A stretch of 64,000 bases of DNA from Neiella litorisoli. Lineage in GTDB: Bacteria; Pseudomonadota; Gammaproteobacteria; Enterobacterales; Neiellaceae. The stretch spans positions 1 to 64,000 of the forward strand of contig NZ_JACXAF010000006.1 of assembly GCF_014773395.1 (NCBI RefSeq), in the 5' to 3' direction. Every line of letters begins with the position of its first letter. The first letter of the stretch is position 1. Of this stretch, positions 27,328 through 36,899 are shown one piece after another. The notes beneath the pieces were generated by a model. The model saw nothing but the letters and a program-made list of their open reading frames with translations. It was not told where the DNA came from and did no database searches. Both the position numbers and the translations under genes were made by a program.

Positions 27328-27351
27328 CAAAAAAGGCGAGCAATGCTCGCC
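27328..27351 (-). terminator. Intrinsic terminator of the cytochrome c gene
   Basis: On the minus strand GGCGAGCATTGCTCGCC is a near-perfect stem-loop followed by TTTTTT, 25 bp beyond the cytochrome stop codon. Confidence 0.85.
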
Positions 27352-27376
27352 TGTAGAAGCGGTTGGTCTGACTGTG

Positions 27377-27694
27377 TTACTTCAATGAGGCAAAGTAGGC
27401 TGACACATTGGCGATATCATCATCAGACAGGCTGGCCACCATGCCCTTCATGATGCCAGCCATTGGTCCGGTGCGTTGACCGTCTTTATAGGCCTTGATG
27501 GACGACTTGAGGTATGCCTCTTTTTGACCACCCAAATTTGGATAGATGTCCATGTTGCCTTCACCCGTTGCTGGGTTGTGGCAGGCCATGCAGACGGTTT
27601 CGGCAATGGTTTTGCCCTTGGCGATGTCACCAGCAGTTGCTGGTACAGCCAAGACCAAGGCTGACAACGCCAGACCGATTGAAATCTTTTTCAT
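27377..27694 (-). CDS. Cytochrome c553-type periplasmic cytochrome
   Basis: 105 residues from ATG 27694 (MKKISIGLALSALVLAVPATAG), which has AGGAGA upstream and begins a clear Sec signal peptide; the frame further upstream has no support. The mature part has one haem c site, CMACH, and a distal methionine candidate in RTGPMAGIMKGMV. Small class I cytochromes of this type shuttle electrons to terminal oxidases or other periplasmic partners. Monocistronic with its own terminator. Confidence 0.88.
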   Translation of the reverse strand: MKKISIGLALSALVLAVPATAGDIAKGKTIAETVCMACHNPATGEGNMDIYPNLGGQKEAYLKSSIKAYKDGQRTGPMAGIMKGMVASLSDDDIANVSAYFASLK

Positions 27695-27879
27695 GGTTTC
27701 TCCTGTAAATATCTCGCGGCTCGTGTTCTGACACCTGATGTTGCAAAAAAGCAGACACAATCAGACTATCTTTTCGGTATATTTGGTGCTCCGAGAATTA
27801 TACGAAGTATTTCAGCAAAGGCGCAGACAACCTTCAAAATTTTTGTTTGCCAGACATGCTGTTATCAGGAGTGTTAGAG

Positions 27880-28272
27880 ATGACAAAGGGTTTTTCCAGC
27901 TTGCTTCAGGTGATTGTCACTATTGTTGCGCTATGCTCGTTTGCCGCCGCAAACGCCGAAACGGTGGCGCCAAAAGATCCGCAGATGGCTTGGCAGCAAG
28001 TGGTTAATGGCGCGGTACTGATTGATGTGCGTACCACCGAGGAGTTTCAACAAGGCCATTTAGCTGGCGCCATCAATATCCCTTATGAATTGATTGTTGC
28101 CGGAGTTCAGCATCATCAGTTGGGCCCAGATACCGATATCGTCGTATATTGTCGTAGTGGTCGCCGCAGCGGCATCGCCGAGCAGCAGCTCAATCAAGCG
28201 GGTTACAGCAAGGTATACAATGGCGGCGGTTTTATCAGTCTGCTGGAATCACCACACAACCCTCATCAATAA
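27880..28272 (+). CDS. Periplasmic rhodanese-like domain protein
   Basis: 130 residues from ATG 27880, which has AGGAG eight bases upstream. An N-terminal signal peptide (LLQVIVTIVALCSFAAANA) is followed by one rhodanese domain with the ALIDVRTTEEF-like opening (VLIDVRTTEEFQQGHLAGAINIPY) and active-site Cys in VVYCRSGRRSG. Such single-domain exported rhodaneses transfer or bind sulfane sulfur; the partner is unknown. Divergent from the cytochrome c gene. Confidence 0.85.
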   Translation: MTKGFSSLLQVIVTIVALCSFAAANAETVAPKDPQMAWQQVVNGAVLIDVRTTEEFQQGHLAGAINIPYELIVAGVQHHQLGPDTDIVVYCRSGRRSGIAEQQLNQAGYSKVYNGGGFISLLESPHNPHQ

Positions 28273-28385
28273 CGGCAATAAGCCGCTTGGGCGCGAAAAC
28301 TCGCCGACCAAGGCGGCCTTGTGATAGGCTCAGCAACTCAAACCATCACCACTGCTTTGCTACTGTGGAGGCAAGCAACTAGCTA

Positions 28386-29471
28386 ATGACACTACTGATC
28401 GTCTTTGTTCTTCTGGCCATTCTGGTCTCATTTTTATGTTCCGTTTTCGAAGCGGTTTTGTTGAGCCTTAGTGCTCCTTTTATTGCTTTGAAAGAGAAGC
28501 AAGGCAAGCGTAGTGGCCAGATTTTACGGCGCTTGAAAGACAACATTAACGCGCCATTAGCGGCCATTCTCACCCTCAATACCATTTCCCACACCATAGG
28601 TGCAGCCGGTGCTGGTGCGCAGGCGGCAGAGGTCTTCGGTAGCGCTTCGCTGGGCGTGTTCTCAGCCATTTTGACCTTTCTGATTTTGGTGTTTTCAGAA
28701 ATTATTCCAAAGACTTTGGGTGCGTTGTATTGGCAAAAGCTCGCTGGCGTGACCGCCTATTGCCTGCACTACATGATTATTTTGCTGTATCCGTTCATTA
28801 AGATGTCTGATGCTATTACTGGGCTCATAAGTAGCCACAAGCCGCAACAAGGCTTGAGCCGCAGTGAGTTTGCAGTGATGGCAGAGGTGAGTGAGCAAGA
28901 AGGCCATATCGCCTCTGATGAAGCCAAAATCTTATTGAATTTGCTGCAATTTAAAGAAACTAAAGTCCGCGACGTAATGACCCCGCGAGTGGTGGTTTTT
29001 TCTGCCGATGAATCTCAAACCATTGATGAATTCTTTGAACAGCAAGATAAAAAACATTTCTCGCGCATTCCGGTTTACCTCGATGACAAAGAGCATGTCA
29101 CCGGTTTTGTCATGCGAATGGATTTGCTCGAAGCCAAGGCCAATGGTGAAGGTCACCGCCTGCTGGCTGAATTCCGCCGCGATATTAAGGCGGTGATTGA
29201 GACCACCACGCTCACTCATGCCTTTGATTTGTGTATTCAAGAGCGCAGTCACATCCTGTTGGTGATTGACGAATACGGCCAAACGGAGGGCATCATTACC
29301 CAAGAAGACATGGTCGAAACTTTATTCGGTCTGGAGATCATGGATGAAAGCGATCGCAGTGCCGATTTGCAGGTTGTTGCTAAGCGTTGGTGGCAACGCC
29401 GTTCATTGAAGCTTGAACGAAAACAACCTGAAGCGACGCCAAGCCAAAGCAAGAGTCGATTTAGTCGATAA
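28386..29471 (+). CDS. CNNM (DUF21)-CBS domain membrane protein, short form
   Basis: 361 residues. An N-terminal CNNM/DUF21 transmembrane domain (about 1-170, VLLSLSAPFIALKEKQGKRSGQIL; FSEIIPKTLGALYW) is followed by an acidic linker and a CBS pair (about 195-315, VRDVMTPRVVVFSADESQTIDEFF; LVIDEYGQTEGIITQEDMVETLFG). The CorC/HlyC-type C-terminal domain usually found in YfjD/CorB relatives is absent; only a basic tail remains. Family members act in magnesium or other cation handling. Confidence 0.85.
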   Translation: MTLLIVFVLLAILVSFLCSVFEAVLLSLSAPFIALKEKQGKRSGQILRRLKDNINAPLAAILTLNTISHTIGAAGAGAQAAEVFGSASLGVFSAILTFLILVFSEIIPKTLGALYWQKLAGVTAYCLHYMIILLYPFIKMSDAITGLISSHKPQQGLSRSEFAVMAEVSEQEGHIASDEAKILLNLLQFKETKVRDVMTPRVVVFSADESQTIDEFFEQQDKKHFSRIPVYLDDKEHVTGFVMRMDLLEAKANGEGHRLLAEFRRDIKAVIETTTLTHAFDLCIQERSHILLVIDEYGQTEGIITQEDMVETLFGLEIMDESDRSADLQVVAKRWWQRRSLKLERKQPEATPSQSKSRFSR

Positions 29472-29500
29472 TTAGCGCTTGATCCAGTTGGCTTGTAATA

Positions 29501-29516
29501 CTGTTTAAGTATACAG
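29501..29516 (+). promoter_or_regulatory. LexA (SOS) box of dinB
   Basis: CTGT-N8-ACAG in a TACTGT...TATACAGT context, a very good match to the gammaproteobacterial LexA box. It ends 7 bp before the dinB ATG, overlapping the expected promoter or leader. Confidence 0.88.
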
Positions 29517-29523
29517 TTTTGGC

Positions 29524-30594
29524 ATGAGTACGACCCCACTAAGAAAAATCATTCACATCGATATGGACTGCTTTTTTGCCGCCGTTGAGATGCGTGAACA
29601 GCCAGCGTTGCGCAACCTACCGCTGGCTGTTGGCGGCGCTTCTGATCGACGAGGAGTGATTGCCACCTGCAACTATCTGGCCCGCCGTTATGGCGTACGC
29701 TCGGCGATGGCGACGTCACAAGCGCTCAGGCTGTGCCCCGATTTGAAAGTCGTACCGGGCAGAATGAATCTCTACAAAGAAGTATCCCGCCAAGTCCATG
29801 GTATTTTTCAACGCTACACCAAACACATTGAACCGCTGTCGCTTGATGAGGCTTACCTCGATGTCTCGGACAATCGTTTGCTACGTGGTAGCGCCAGTTT
29901 ATTGGCCGAACAAATTCGTGCGGACATTTATCAGCAAACCGGTTTGACCGCGTCAGCTGGGGTGGCGCCCAATAAATTTCTTGCCAAAGTGGCCAGTGAT
30001 CTGAATAAGCCCAATGGTCAATTCGTTATTGCGCCGGCGCAAGTCGAGCACTTCGTGCGGCAATTGCCGTTAGAAAAAATACCCGGTGTCGGCAAGGCCA
30101 CGTTAGAGCGTTTGCATCGTTTGAACTTGCGCACGGCAGCTGATGTGCAAGCTGAGCCGGTTGAGGCGCTGATCAAGCAATTTGGTAAGTTTGGCCTAGC
30201 ACTGTATGAGCGTTGTTATGGCCGCGATGAGCGTCCAGTGATGACCGAGCGCACTCGTAAATCCGTTGGCGTGGAAACCACCTTAGCCGAAGATTTGACC
30301 TCGCAAGAACAATGTCAGGCGGTTGTCGAACAATTGCTGCCCGATTTACTGCGCCGGATCGACAATGCCGAAGTTGCTCATCGGATTGACCGATGCGGCA
30401 TTAAACTGAAATTCTCTGACTTTCGCCAGACCACGGTCGAGCATAAGCAATCGGCGGTTAGCAAGGCATTCTTGATGGAGTTATTGGCTGAGGCTTATGT
30501 TCGGGGTCAGGGCAAGGGGATCCGTTTAGTGGGGATTTCAGTTGGTTTGCGCTCGGCGACTCAAGCGCAACTCGACTTGCCGTTTGATGGCTAA
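29524..30594 (+). CDS. dinB: DNA polymerase IV (Y-family, translesion)
   Basis: 356 residues against 351 in E. coli. The catalytic carboxylates lie in HIDMDCFFAAVEMRE and SLDEAYLDVSD; steric-gate region and the (VATCNYLARRYGVRS) fingers, thumb helix-hairpin-helix (LEKIPGVGKATLERL) and little-finger domain are present. The C-terminal QAQLDLPF resembles the beta-clamp binding peptide QLxLxF. A LexA box immediately upstream predicts induction by DNA damage. dinB and pepD neighbour each other as in E. coli. Confidence 0.96.
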   Translation: MSTTPLRKIIHIDMDCFFAAVEMREQPALRNLPLAVGGASDRRGVIATCNYLARRYGVRSAMATSQALRLCPDLKVVPGRMNLYKEVSRQVHGIFQRYTKHIEPLSLDEAYLDVSDNRLLRGSASLLAEQIRADIYQQTGLTASAGVAPNKFLAKVASDLNKPNGQFVIAPAQVEHFVRQLPLEKIPGVGKATLERLHRLNLRTAADVQAEPVEALIKQFGKFGLALYERCYGRDERPVMTERTRKSVGVETTLAEDLTSQEQCQAVVEQLLPDLLRRIDNAEVAHRIDRCGIKLKFSDFRQTTVEHKQSAVSKAFLMELLAEAYVRGQGKGIRLVGISVGLRSATQAQLDLPFDG

Positions 30595-30656
30595 TTAACA
30601 GGCCCGTTGTGAGGACTTACTTCTGCTACCGAAGCAGCAGAAGTAAGCGGTAGCAT

Positions 30657-32105
30657 TTATTTTGCTGGAATGGCCTTGAGGATCTCGGTCAACAAGGTCC
30701 AGTAGTTAGCGACACTGCTGATTTGTACTTTTTCATCCGGCGAATGAGGGAATTTGATGGTCGGGCCGATTGAGACCATATCCATCTCTGGATAGGCTTT
30801 TTTGAACAGGCCGCATTCTAATCCTGCATGGATCACCATGATTTTCGGCTCATCAGAAAAGTTCTGGCGATAGACCTTGTCAACTAACGCCATCACCGGT
30901 GACTCTGGATTCGGCGCCCAACCAGGGTAACACCCTGTCATTTCTATTGAAGCGCCAGCTAGCTGCCAGCAACTGGCAATGGCTTGCTCAGTGTTGAGAC
31001 GAGCGCTGTCAATTAATGAGCGGATCAGGCACAACACCTTGATGTGATCCTCGGCTGTGGTCACCACACCCAAGTTGGTTGAGGTTTCGGTCACGCCATC
31101 AATTTGCTGGCTCATTGCCATCACGCCATTGGCAGTTGCCATCATCGCCTGAATAAAGGCTTGTTGGCTCGCTTCGGTGAGCACCTGTTGTTGATTCTCG
31201 ACAGTTGCCACGGTTAGTGCCAGATTAGGCTCCGATACGACCAGCTCATTGCGGTAGCAAGCTTGCAACACAGCTACTTGCTCGGCCAATGCCGCAGCAT
31301 CGGCGCATCGAACAATGGCTTTGGCGTCGCGTGGAATCGCGTTGCGCAGTGAGCCGCCGTCAAATGACACTAATTCAATCGCTTGTTGTTGCTGTAGTTG
31401 CAACAAGGTGCGAGCCAGTAGTTTGTTGGCATTGCCACGACCAAGATGGATATCGACACCGGAGTGACCGCCGCGCAGGCCGCCAACTGTGATCGTTGCG
31501 GCGACGGGCAGTTCACCCGGTTGACGCTCAATCGGCAAGTTGATGTTGGCATCAATGCCGCCAGCGCAACCCATGTAGATTTCGCCTTCTTGCTCGGAGT
31601 CGGTATTAATCAACATGGTGCCGGTAAGCAGGCCTGCTTCAAGGCCAAACGCGCCGGTCATGCCAGCTTCTTCGTCAATGGTCAGTAATACTTCAATCGG
31701 GCCATGAGCCAAGTCATCTGCAGCCAGCACTGCCAAGCACGAGGCCATACCAATGCCGTTATCGGCACCTAGGGTGGTGTCATTAGCGGTTAGCCAGTCG
31801 CCATCAATGATGGTGTCAATTGGGTCGGTTGCAAAGTTGTGGTCACTGTTGACGCCTTTTTGCGGCACCATATCAATGTGCGCTTGCAGTACGGTAGTTT
31901 GTAAGTGCTCACAACCTGCCGCCGCTGGTTTACGAATAATAACGTTGCCGACGGTATCGCGCTGCCAATCGAGTTGTTGTTCGGTGGCCCACTGGCAGAT
32001 CCAAGTTGCCAACGCTTCCTCATGTTTGGATGGGTGAGGAATGCTGCAAATGGTTTGAAAGAACTGCCACAACGGTGCTGGTTGTAATGATGATAAATCG
32101 GCCAA
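30657..32105 (-). CDS. pepD: Aminoacyl-histidine dipeptidase (peptidase D, M20C)
   Basis: 482 residues, close to the 485 of E. coli PepD. The metal ligands and catalytic residues are in LQAHIDMVPQKG, LGADNGIGMA and IDEEAGMTGAFGLE, followed by NTDSEQEGEIYMGCAGG; a lid domain and the C-terminal VIHAGLECGLF histidine motif complete it. The start is TTG at 32105 with AGGAG six bases upstream. Cytosolic cleavage of Xaa-His and related dipeptides. Part of the conserved dinB-pepD-gpt-frsA neighbourhood. Confidence 0.95.
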   Translation of the reverse strand: MADLSSLQPAPLWQFFQTICSIPHPSKHEEALATWICQWATEQQLDWQRDTVGNVIIRKPAAAGCEHLQTTVLQAHIDMVPQKGVNSDHNFATDPIDTIIDGDWLTANDTTLGADNGIGMASCLAVLAADDLAHGPIEVLLTIDEEAGMTGAFGLEAGLLTGTMLINTDSEQEGEIYMGCAGGIDANINLPIERQPGELPVAATITVGGLRGGHSGVDIHLGRGNANKLLARTLLQLQQQQAIELVSFDGGSLRNAIPRDAKAIVRCADAAALAEQVAVLQACYRNELVVSEPNLALTVATVENQQQVLTEASQQAFIQAMMATANGVMAMSQQIDGVTETSTNLGVVTTAEDHIKVLCLIRSLIDSARLNTEQAIASCWQLAGASIEMTGCYPGWAPNPESPVMALVDKVYRQNFSDEPKIMVIHAGLECGLFKKAYPEMDMVSIGPTIKFPHSPDEKVQISSVANYWTLLTEILKAIPAK

Positions 32106-32256
32106 TGGATGCTCCTGAAGCTTCGGTAGTTTGTTTATTATAATCGCGCCGTATTTTATGGCTCCTTGCGGCCATCGCCAATGGATACGAATGACATCGG
32201 CGAGTAGATCCTGTCATCAATTATGGACAGAACTGGAAAAATATCAGATGAGGCTT

Positions 32257-33360
32257 CTATGCTTTGGCTGATTTTTGCGATGAGCGCTCGTTGGCTTTTC
32301 GCCACCAAGCCGCCAAACCTGAGCCAGAAATGTTCATAAACGGACCGAATACGGCGGGGGCCAACCCCATGGTTGCGACTTTATCCATGGTTAGCGCCAG
32401 TCCTGAGGCGAGCCCTGAGTTTTGCATGCCCACTTCAAACGAAATGGTTCGGGCTGACTTTTCATCCAAACCTGCCACTTTTGCCAAACCATAACCCAGC
32501 AAATAGCCGCTGACATTGTGGATGATGACCACCACCACTAACGTTGCGCCAATGGTCAGCAGCGCATCACGGCCGGCGGCTGTGATCACGGTGATGATCA
32601 AGGCAATACCTGCCATCGAGATAAATGGCATCACGCGATTAATCAGCTTGATATTGCGTTTGAAAAAATGATTGACCAAGACGCCAGCAATAATCGGTAG
32701 GATCACCATTTTCATGATGCTTAACAGCATGGCGATCGGATCGATGGCAACAAACTGATCGGCCAACAGATTCATTAAAAAGGGAGTCATCAGTGGCGCT
32801 AACAGGGTAGCGACTGCGGTTAAGGTCAGTGATAAGGCTAAATTGGCGCCGGCGATAAAAGCCATCACATTCGATGCCAAACCACTTGGCGAACAGCCGA
32901 CTAAGACGATTCCGGCAGCAATTTCCGGCGGCAGATCGGATAGCAGTGCCAAGCTCACGCCAATGACCGGCATTAAGGTAAATTGGCAAATCAGGCCGAT
33001 AAACACCGCCTTAGGTGATTGCACGACGGCGGAGAAGTCACGCCAACTCATCGAGCAGCCCATGCCAAACATAATGATCATCAGCAATGGCACAATCAAT
33101 TGCTTGAGATTGAAATCGCCAATATGAGTGAAGTGCTGCGGAAAGAACATTGCCGCACTCACCGCGGCGAAGATAAACACGGTAAAGCTGACACTGCTAA
33201 AATGTTTGGTTTGTTGCAGGCCAACAGCGAGCAGTAGCAGTGCCAGAGTGATCAGAAATCCGGCCAACACATGGTTCGGTGTCCATGCCAGACAACTTAA
33301 GCCAGTGATTAAACCCACCAAACTGCTATACAGAAATGGCTTGCAGAGAACTTTTATCAT
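32257..33360 (-). CDS. Bile acid:sodium symporter (BASS/ArsB-like NADC) family transporter
   Basis: 367 residues from ATG 33360 (MIKVLCKPFLYSSL), preceded by AAGGA. About ten hydrophobic segments with the BASS signatures LVGCSPSGLASNVMAFIAGANLALS and the crossing region ARTISFEVGMQNSGLASGLA. Bacterial members (YocS/PanS-like) carry sodium with organic acids such as pantoate or other carboxylates; this substrate is not readable. The gene sits between pepD and the purine permease, where E. coli has none. Confidence 0.87.
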   Translation of the reverse strand: MIKVLCKPFLYSSLVGLITGLSCLAWTPNHVLAGFLITLALLLLAVGLQQTKHFSSVSFTVFIFAAVSAAMFFPQHFTHIGDFNLKQLIVPLLMIIMFGMGCSMSWRDFSAVVQSPKAVFIGLICQFTLMPVIGVSLALLSDLPPEIAAGIVLVGCSPSGLASNVMAFIAGANLALSLTLTAVATLLAPLMTPFLMNLLADQFVAIDPIAMLLSIMKMVILPIIAGVLVNHFFKRNIKLINRVMPFISMAGIALIITVITAAGRDALLTIGATLVVVVIIHNVSGYLLGYGLAKVAGLDEKSARTISFEVGMQNSGLASGLALTMDKVATMGLAPAVFGPFMNISGSGLAAWWRKANERSSQKSAKA

Positions 33361-33674
33361 GTGTCCTTGTTCCAAATAGATCGTTTTAACCCAGGCTATG
33401 CCATGTATTAGCAAGTACCGAGATGACGGAAAAGCATACCTGTTTGCACTCTGCAGGGCTGCTAATAAGCGGATTTTCTGACCAATATTCGTGAATTACC
33501 AAGGATTTGCTGGACAACCAGCTACACTGATCTGGGTCGCGCTGCAAACTTTTCGCTACTGATGCAAATCAAAACAATGGCGAGCTGGGATTGGCAATTT
33601 TTTTTAGGTCGTTATCCTTAGCGCCTTTCCACTACTTGCAAGCAATGCGAAACGGATTTCAACAGGATCACAAC
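33361..33674. other. Divergent intergenic region (BASS / purine permease)
   Basis: 314 bp containing the two outward-facing promoters by position. I see no convincing operator, riboswitch or small gene; an AGGA ribosome site precedes the permease start. Confidence 0.4.
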
Positions 33675-34970
33675 ATGTTAGAAAAACTGTTCCAACTGAA
33701 AGCGCACGGTACTGACGTGCGCACCGAAGTTATCGCGGGTATCACCACCTACCTGACGATGGCTTACATTATTTTCGTTAACCCGAATATCCTTTCCGCC
33801 GCTGGTATGGATCAAGGTGCGGTATTCGTTGCCACCTGTTTGGCTGCGGCTATCGGCTGTTTGATCATGGGTCTGTACGCCAACTACCCAATCGCGCAAG
33901 CGCCGGGCATGGGTTTAAATGCCTTCTTCACCTACGGTGTGGTTTTGGGCATGGGTTACACCTGGCAAGTCGCACTTGGTGCGGTGTTCTTGTCGGGTAT
34001 CTGCTTTATTTTGCTGAGTGTATTTAAAGTGCGTGAGTGGATCATTGATGCCATTCCGCAGCCTCTGCGAATTGGTATTGGTGCCGGTATCGGTTTATTC
34101 CTCGGCTTTATTGCGCTGCAAAGTGCTGGCATCGTGGTCAATCATGACGCCACCTTAGTCGGTTTAGGTGATATTACCTCGCCATCGGTATTGCTCGCCG
34201 TACTGGGCTTTTTCATGATTGTTGGTTTGGAATATCGCCGGGTTAAAGGCGGTGTCATGATCGCTATTTTATTCGTGACCCTGCTTTCGGTATTGCTTGG
34301 CTTACAGCCATACGGCGGTATTTTCTCGATGCCACCTGATCCATCGCCAACCTTCATGCAGCTGGATATTGCCGGCGCTTTTGATGTGGCGATGATCAGC
34401 GTTATTTTTGCTTTCTTGTTTGTTGATTTGTTCGATACTGCCGGTACCTTGATGGCCGTTGCTCAGCGCGGTAACCTGCTGGATGACAAAGGCAACCTAC
34501 CGCGTCTGCGCAAAGCTTTGTTAGCAGATTCGACCGCCACTGTGGCTGGTTCTGTGCTGGGTACCTCAAGCACTACCTCTTACATTGAAAGTGGTGCGGG
34601 TGTGGCTGAAGGTGGTCGTACTGGCTTGACTGCTGTGGTCGTCGGTGGCTTGTTCTTATTGTCGCTGTTCTTCGCTCCGTTGGCCGGTATGGTGCCAGCA
34701 TATGCCACCGCAGGAGCCTTGTTCTATGTCGCGGTGTTGATGTTATCTGGCCTCACCAAAGTGAGCTGGGATGACATTTCTGAAGCAGCGCCAGCCGCTG
34801 TGGTCGCGATTATGATGCCGCTCACTTATTCCATCGCTAATGGTATTGCGCTGGGCTTTGTTAGCTATGCTGTTATCAAATTATTCAGCGGTCGAGGCAA
34901 AGATGTCTCTATTGCAGTATGGATTCTGGCCGCACTGTTCGTTATTAAAATGATTGTATTTGGCCACTAA
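33675..34970 (+). CDS. NCS2-family (AzgA-like) purine permease
   Basis: 431 residues from ATG 33675 ([37 protein letters not shown]); the longer frame from 33591 lacks a ribosome site. AzgA-group motifs are present: [45 protein letters not shown] and [23 protein letters not shown]. These carriers import hypoxanthine, guanine or adenine with protons. The xanthine-guanine phosphoribosyltransferase gene follows after 17 bp, so uptake and salvage are probably co-transcribed. Confidence 0.92.
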   Translation: MLEKLFQLKAHGTDVRTEVIAGITTYLTMAYIIFVNPNILSAAGMDQGAVFVATCLAAAIGCLIMGLYANYPIAQAPGMGLNAFFTYGVVLGMGYTWQVALGAVFLSGICFILLSVFKVREWIIDAIPQPLRIGIGAGIGLFLGFIALQSAGIVVNHDATLVGLGDITSPSVLLAVLGFFMIVGLEYRRVKGGVMIAILFVTLLSVLLGLQPYGGIFSMPPDPSPTFMQLDIAGAFDVAMISVIFAFLFVDLFDTAGTLMAVAQRGNLLDDKGNLPRLRKALLADSTATVAGSVLGTSSTTSYIESGAGVAEGGRTGLTAVVVGGLFLLSLFFAPLAGMVPAYATAGALFYVAVLMLSGLTKVSWDDISEAAPAAVVAIMMPLTYSIANGIALGFVSYAVIKLFSGRGKDVSIAVWILAALFVIKMIVFGH

Positions 34971-34987
34971 TCGTAGAGGAATCCATT

Positions 34988-35473
34988 ATGGGATTTGCGA
35001 ATAGCAAACAATTTTTTGTGTCGTGGGAAGAGTTGCACCGCGCCACTCGTGAATTGGCTAGGCGTCAACTGCCTGCCTCCCAATGGAAGGGGATTATTGC
35101 TGTCAGTCGTGGCGGTTTGGTGCCATCGAGTATCCTCGCGCGCGAGCTCAATTTGCGCTTGGTACAAACGGTATGTATCACCAGTTATGTTCACGATGAG
35201 CAGCAAAAAGAGCTGAAAGTTCTGAGTGCTGCCGAAGGTGATGGTGAGGGAATGTTAGTGGTCGATGACCTTGTCGACACTGGCAACACCGCGCGCAAAA
35301 TACGCGAGATGTATCCGAAAGCGAAATTCATTACCGTCTACGCCAAGCCTCAGGGGCGCGATTTGGTTGACGAATATGTCGCCGATGTGGCTCAGGACAC
35401 TTGGATTGAACTGCCATGGGATATGCAGCTGAACTACAGCGATCCCTTGTGTAAAAGCGACAAAATCGACTAA
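34988..35473 (+). CDS. gpt: Xanthine-guanine phosphoribosyltransferase
   Basis: Salvages guanine, xanthine and to a lesser degree hypoxanthine with PRPP. 161 residues (E. coli 152). The PRPP loop is [22 protein letters not shown]; the N-terminal [17 protein letters not shown] and [23 protein letters not shown] segments are Gpt-specific, as is the tail [18 protein letters not shown] precedes the ATG. Located directly after an NCS2 purine permease and before frsA. Confidence 0.96.
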   Translation: MGFANSKQFFVSWEELHRATRELARRQLPASQWKGIIAVSRGGLVPSSILARELNLRLVQTVCITSYVHDEQQKELKVLSAAEGDGEGMLVVDDLVDTGNTARKIREMYPKAKFITVYAKPQGRDLVDEYVADVAQDTWIELPWDMQLNYSDPLCKSDKID

Positions 35474-35491
35474 CAAAACGGAGTTTGTATC

Positions 35492-36733
35492 GTGAATTGG
35501 CAACCGGATATGAAAGATGATGGCTCAGGTTCTGCAAAAGGAATGCAGCGTAAGCAAGCCTCGGAAACATCCTCGGTTGCCAATAGTCAGGCCGGCCAAC
35601 GGCAGGTTCAGGCTGGTTGGTATCGGCGCATGCAGGTCTTTAAATGGGCTTGGCAGGGACTTGACCCACTGCTGTTGCAGGAGGTTCAGGCGCGTATCGC
35701 GGTCTCGACTAACAAGCGCACCCATGAAGACCTAATCGATACGGTCATCGGCTATCGTCCCGGCAACTGGAATTATGAGTGGTCGCAAGAGGGAGCGCTG
35801 CGCATGCATGACGGCAAGGCGGCGCTGGCTAACGGTGAGCGCGACGCAGCCCGTAAGCATTTCCTCCAGTCGTGTCTGTTTTACACCATCGCCGGTTATC
35901 CCCATTTGCGGGGTGATGTGCTAGCCGAAGATTCCCACGTGTTGGCTAATCAGGCCTATCAACAAGCCGGCGAATTGATGAATGATCCGCTGCAAATCGT
36001 CAAGGTGCCTTATCAAGGTCACCAGCTGCAGTGTTACTTGCATTTGCCCAAAACAGACGAGCCGGTGCCGCTGGTGATCATGGCTGGTGGTGGCGACGCC
36101 CTGCAATCTGACTATTTTCGAGTGTTCCGTGATTACCTCGGGCCGCTGGGCATTGCCGTACTTGGCGTTGATATGCCCGGCGTTGGTTATGCCGAACATT
36201 GGAAGCTCGATCAGGACACCTGCGCGTTGCATCTGCAGGTACTGCAACATATTCAAGATAACCCTTGGATCAATCGCCACAAGGTCGCCATGCTTGGCAT
36301 GCGAGCCGGTGGTCATGCCGCGGTCAGAGCCGCATACCTAGAGCCTGACTTGCTTGCCGGCGTCGTCGCGATTGGTTCGCCAGTGCATGAGGCCATGGTT
36401 GATAAAGGTTTAGCCTCAAGAGTGCCGCAAATGCTGTTGGATCAATGGGCCTCTCGATTAGGTTTGGATGCGGCCTATCCTGAACTCATGATGGCGACCG
36501 TTGCTAACTTTTCGCTGCGTCGGCAAGGGCTGCTTGGTTCGCGCCGCACGTCAGTGCCAATGCTGGCTATTGCCCACCCCAACGATGAATATGGCACCAT
36601 GACCGATGCCCAATTGATCGCCGCCAGCTCCGAGCAAGGTGAATTGGTTCGCTTAAAAAGACCGACCTTTGCTTCGGCCATTGATACCTCATTTGCAACC
36701 GCGGCCAAGTGGTTGGCAAAGCGCCTTCTGTAG
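35492..36733 (+). CDS. frsA: FrsA-like alpha/beta-hydrolase-fold protein
   Basis: 413 residues against 414 for E. coli FrsA (fermentation-respiration switch protein, an esterase-like protein reported to bind IIA-Glc). The hydrolase core has the nucleophile-elbow segment GMRAGGHAAVRAAYLEP, where GxRxG replaces the usual GxSxG, as in FrsA relatives. N-terminal HEDLIDTVIGYRPGNWNYEWSQEG is also family-like. The start is GTG at 35492; ATG 35510 is an alternative. The gpt-frsA linkage is conserved in E. coli. Confidence 0.88.
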   Translation: MNWQPDMKDDGSGSAKGMQRKQASETSSVANSQAGQRQVQAGWYRRMQVFKWAWQGLDPLLLQEVQARIAVSTNKRTHEDLIDTVIGYRPGNWNYEWSQEGALRMHDGKAALANGERDAARKHFLQSCLFYTIAGYPHLRGDVLAEDSHVLANQAYQQAGELMNDPLQIVKVPYQGHQLQCYLHLPKTDEPVPLVIMAGGGDALQSDYFRVFRDYLGPLGIAVLGVDMPGVGYAEHWKLDQDTCALHLQVLQHIQDNPWINRHKVAMLGMRAGGHAAVRAAYLEPDLLAGVVAIGSPVHEAMVDKGLASRVPQMLLDQWASRLGLDAAYPELMMATVANFSLRRQGLLGSRRTSVPMLAIAHPNDEYGTMTDAQLIAASSEQGELVRLKRPTFASAIDTSFATAAKWLAKRLL

Positions 36734-36899
36734 CCTTTTTTACACTCTTTCAATACTGCATAAGTAACCGAAATCCTGCTCAAACTAATTGAGTTTGTTC
36801 TGTTTTATTCACTCAAAAGGGTTTTTTATTTGTTAGCAATGTGTAAAAGTGTGGTCACTTACTTGCGCAATCTAACAAATGTGCTAAGCGAATCGCCGC

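Larger units (their letters stand above)
27061..27376 (-). other. Intergenic region upstream of the tandem GH14 gene
   Basis: This 316-bp gap should hold the GH14 promoter. It contains one palindrome with core AAACGTTT (27223-27230), like the operator of the neighbouring transporter operon, and the cytochrome c terminator at 27328-27351. I see no gene in it. Confidence 0.5.

Noticed and set aside
33600-33674. Possible PurR box before the purine permease
   Set aside because: The AAACGGATTTC-like segment is one base off in spacing and does not form the required palindrome.
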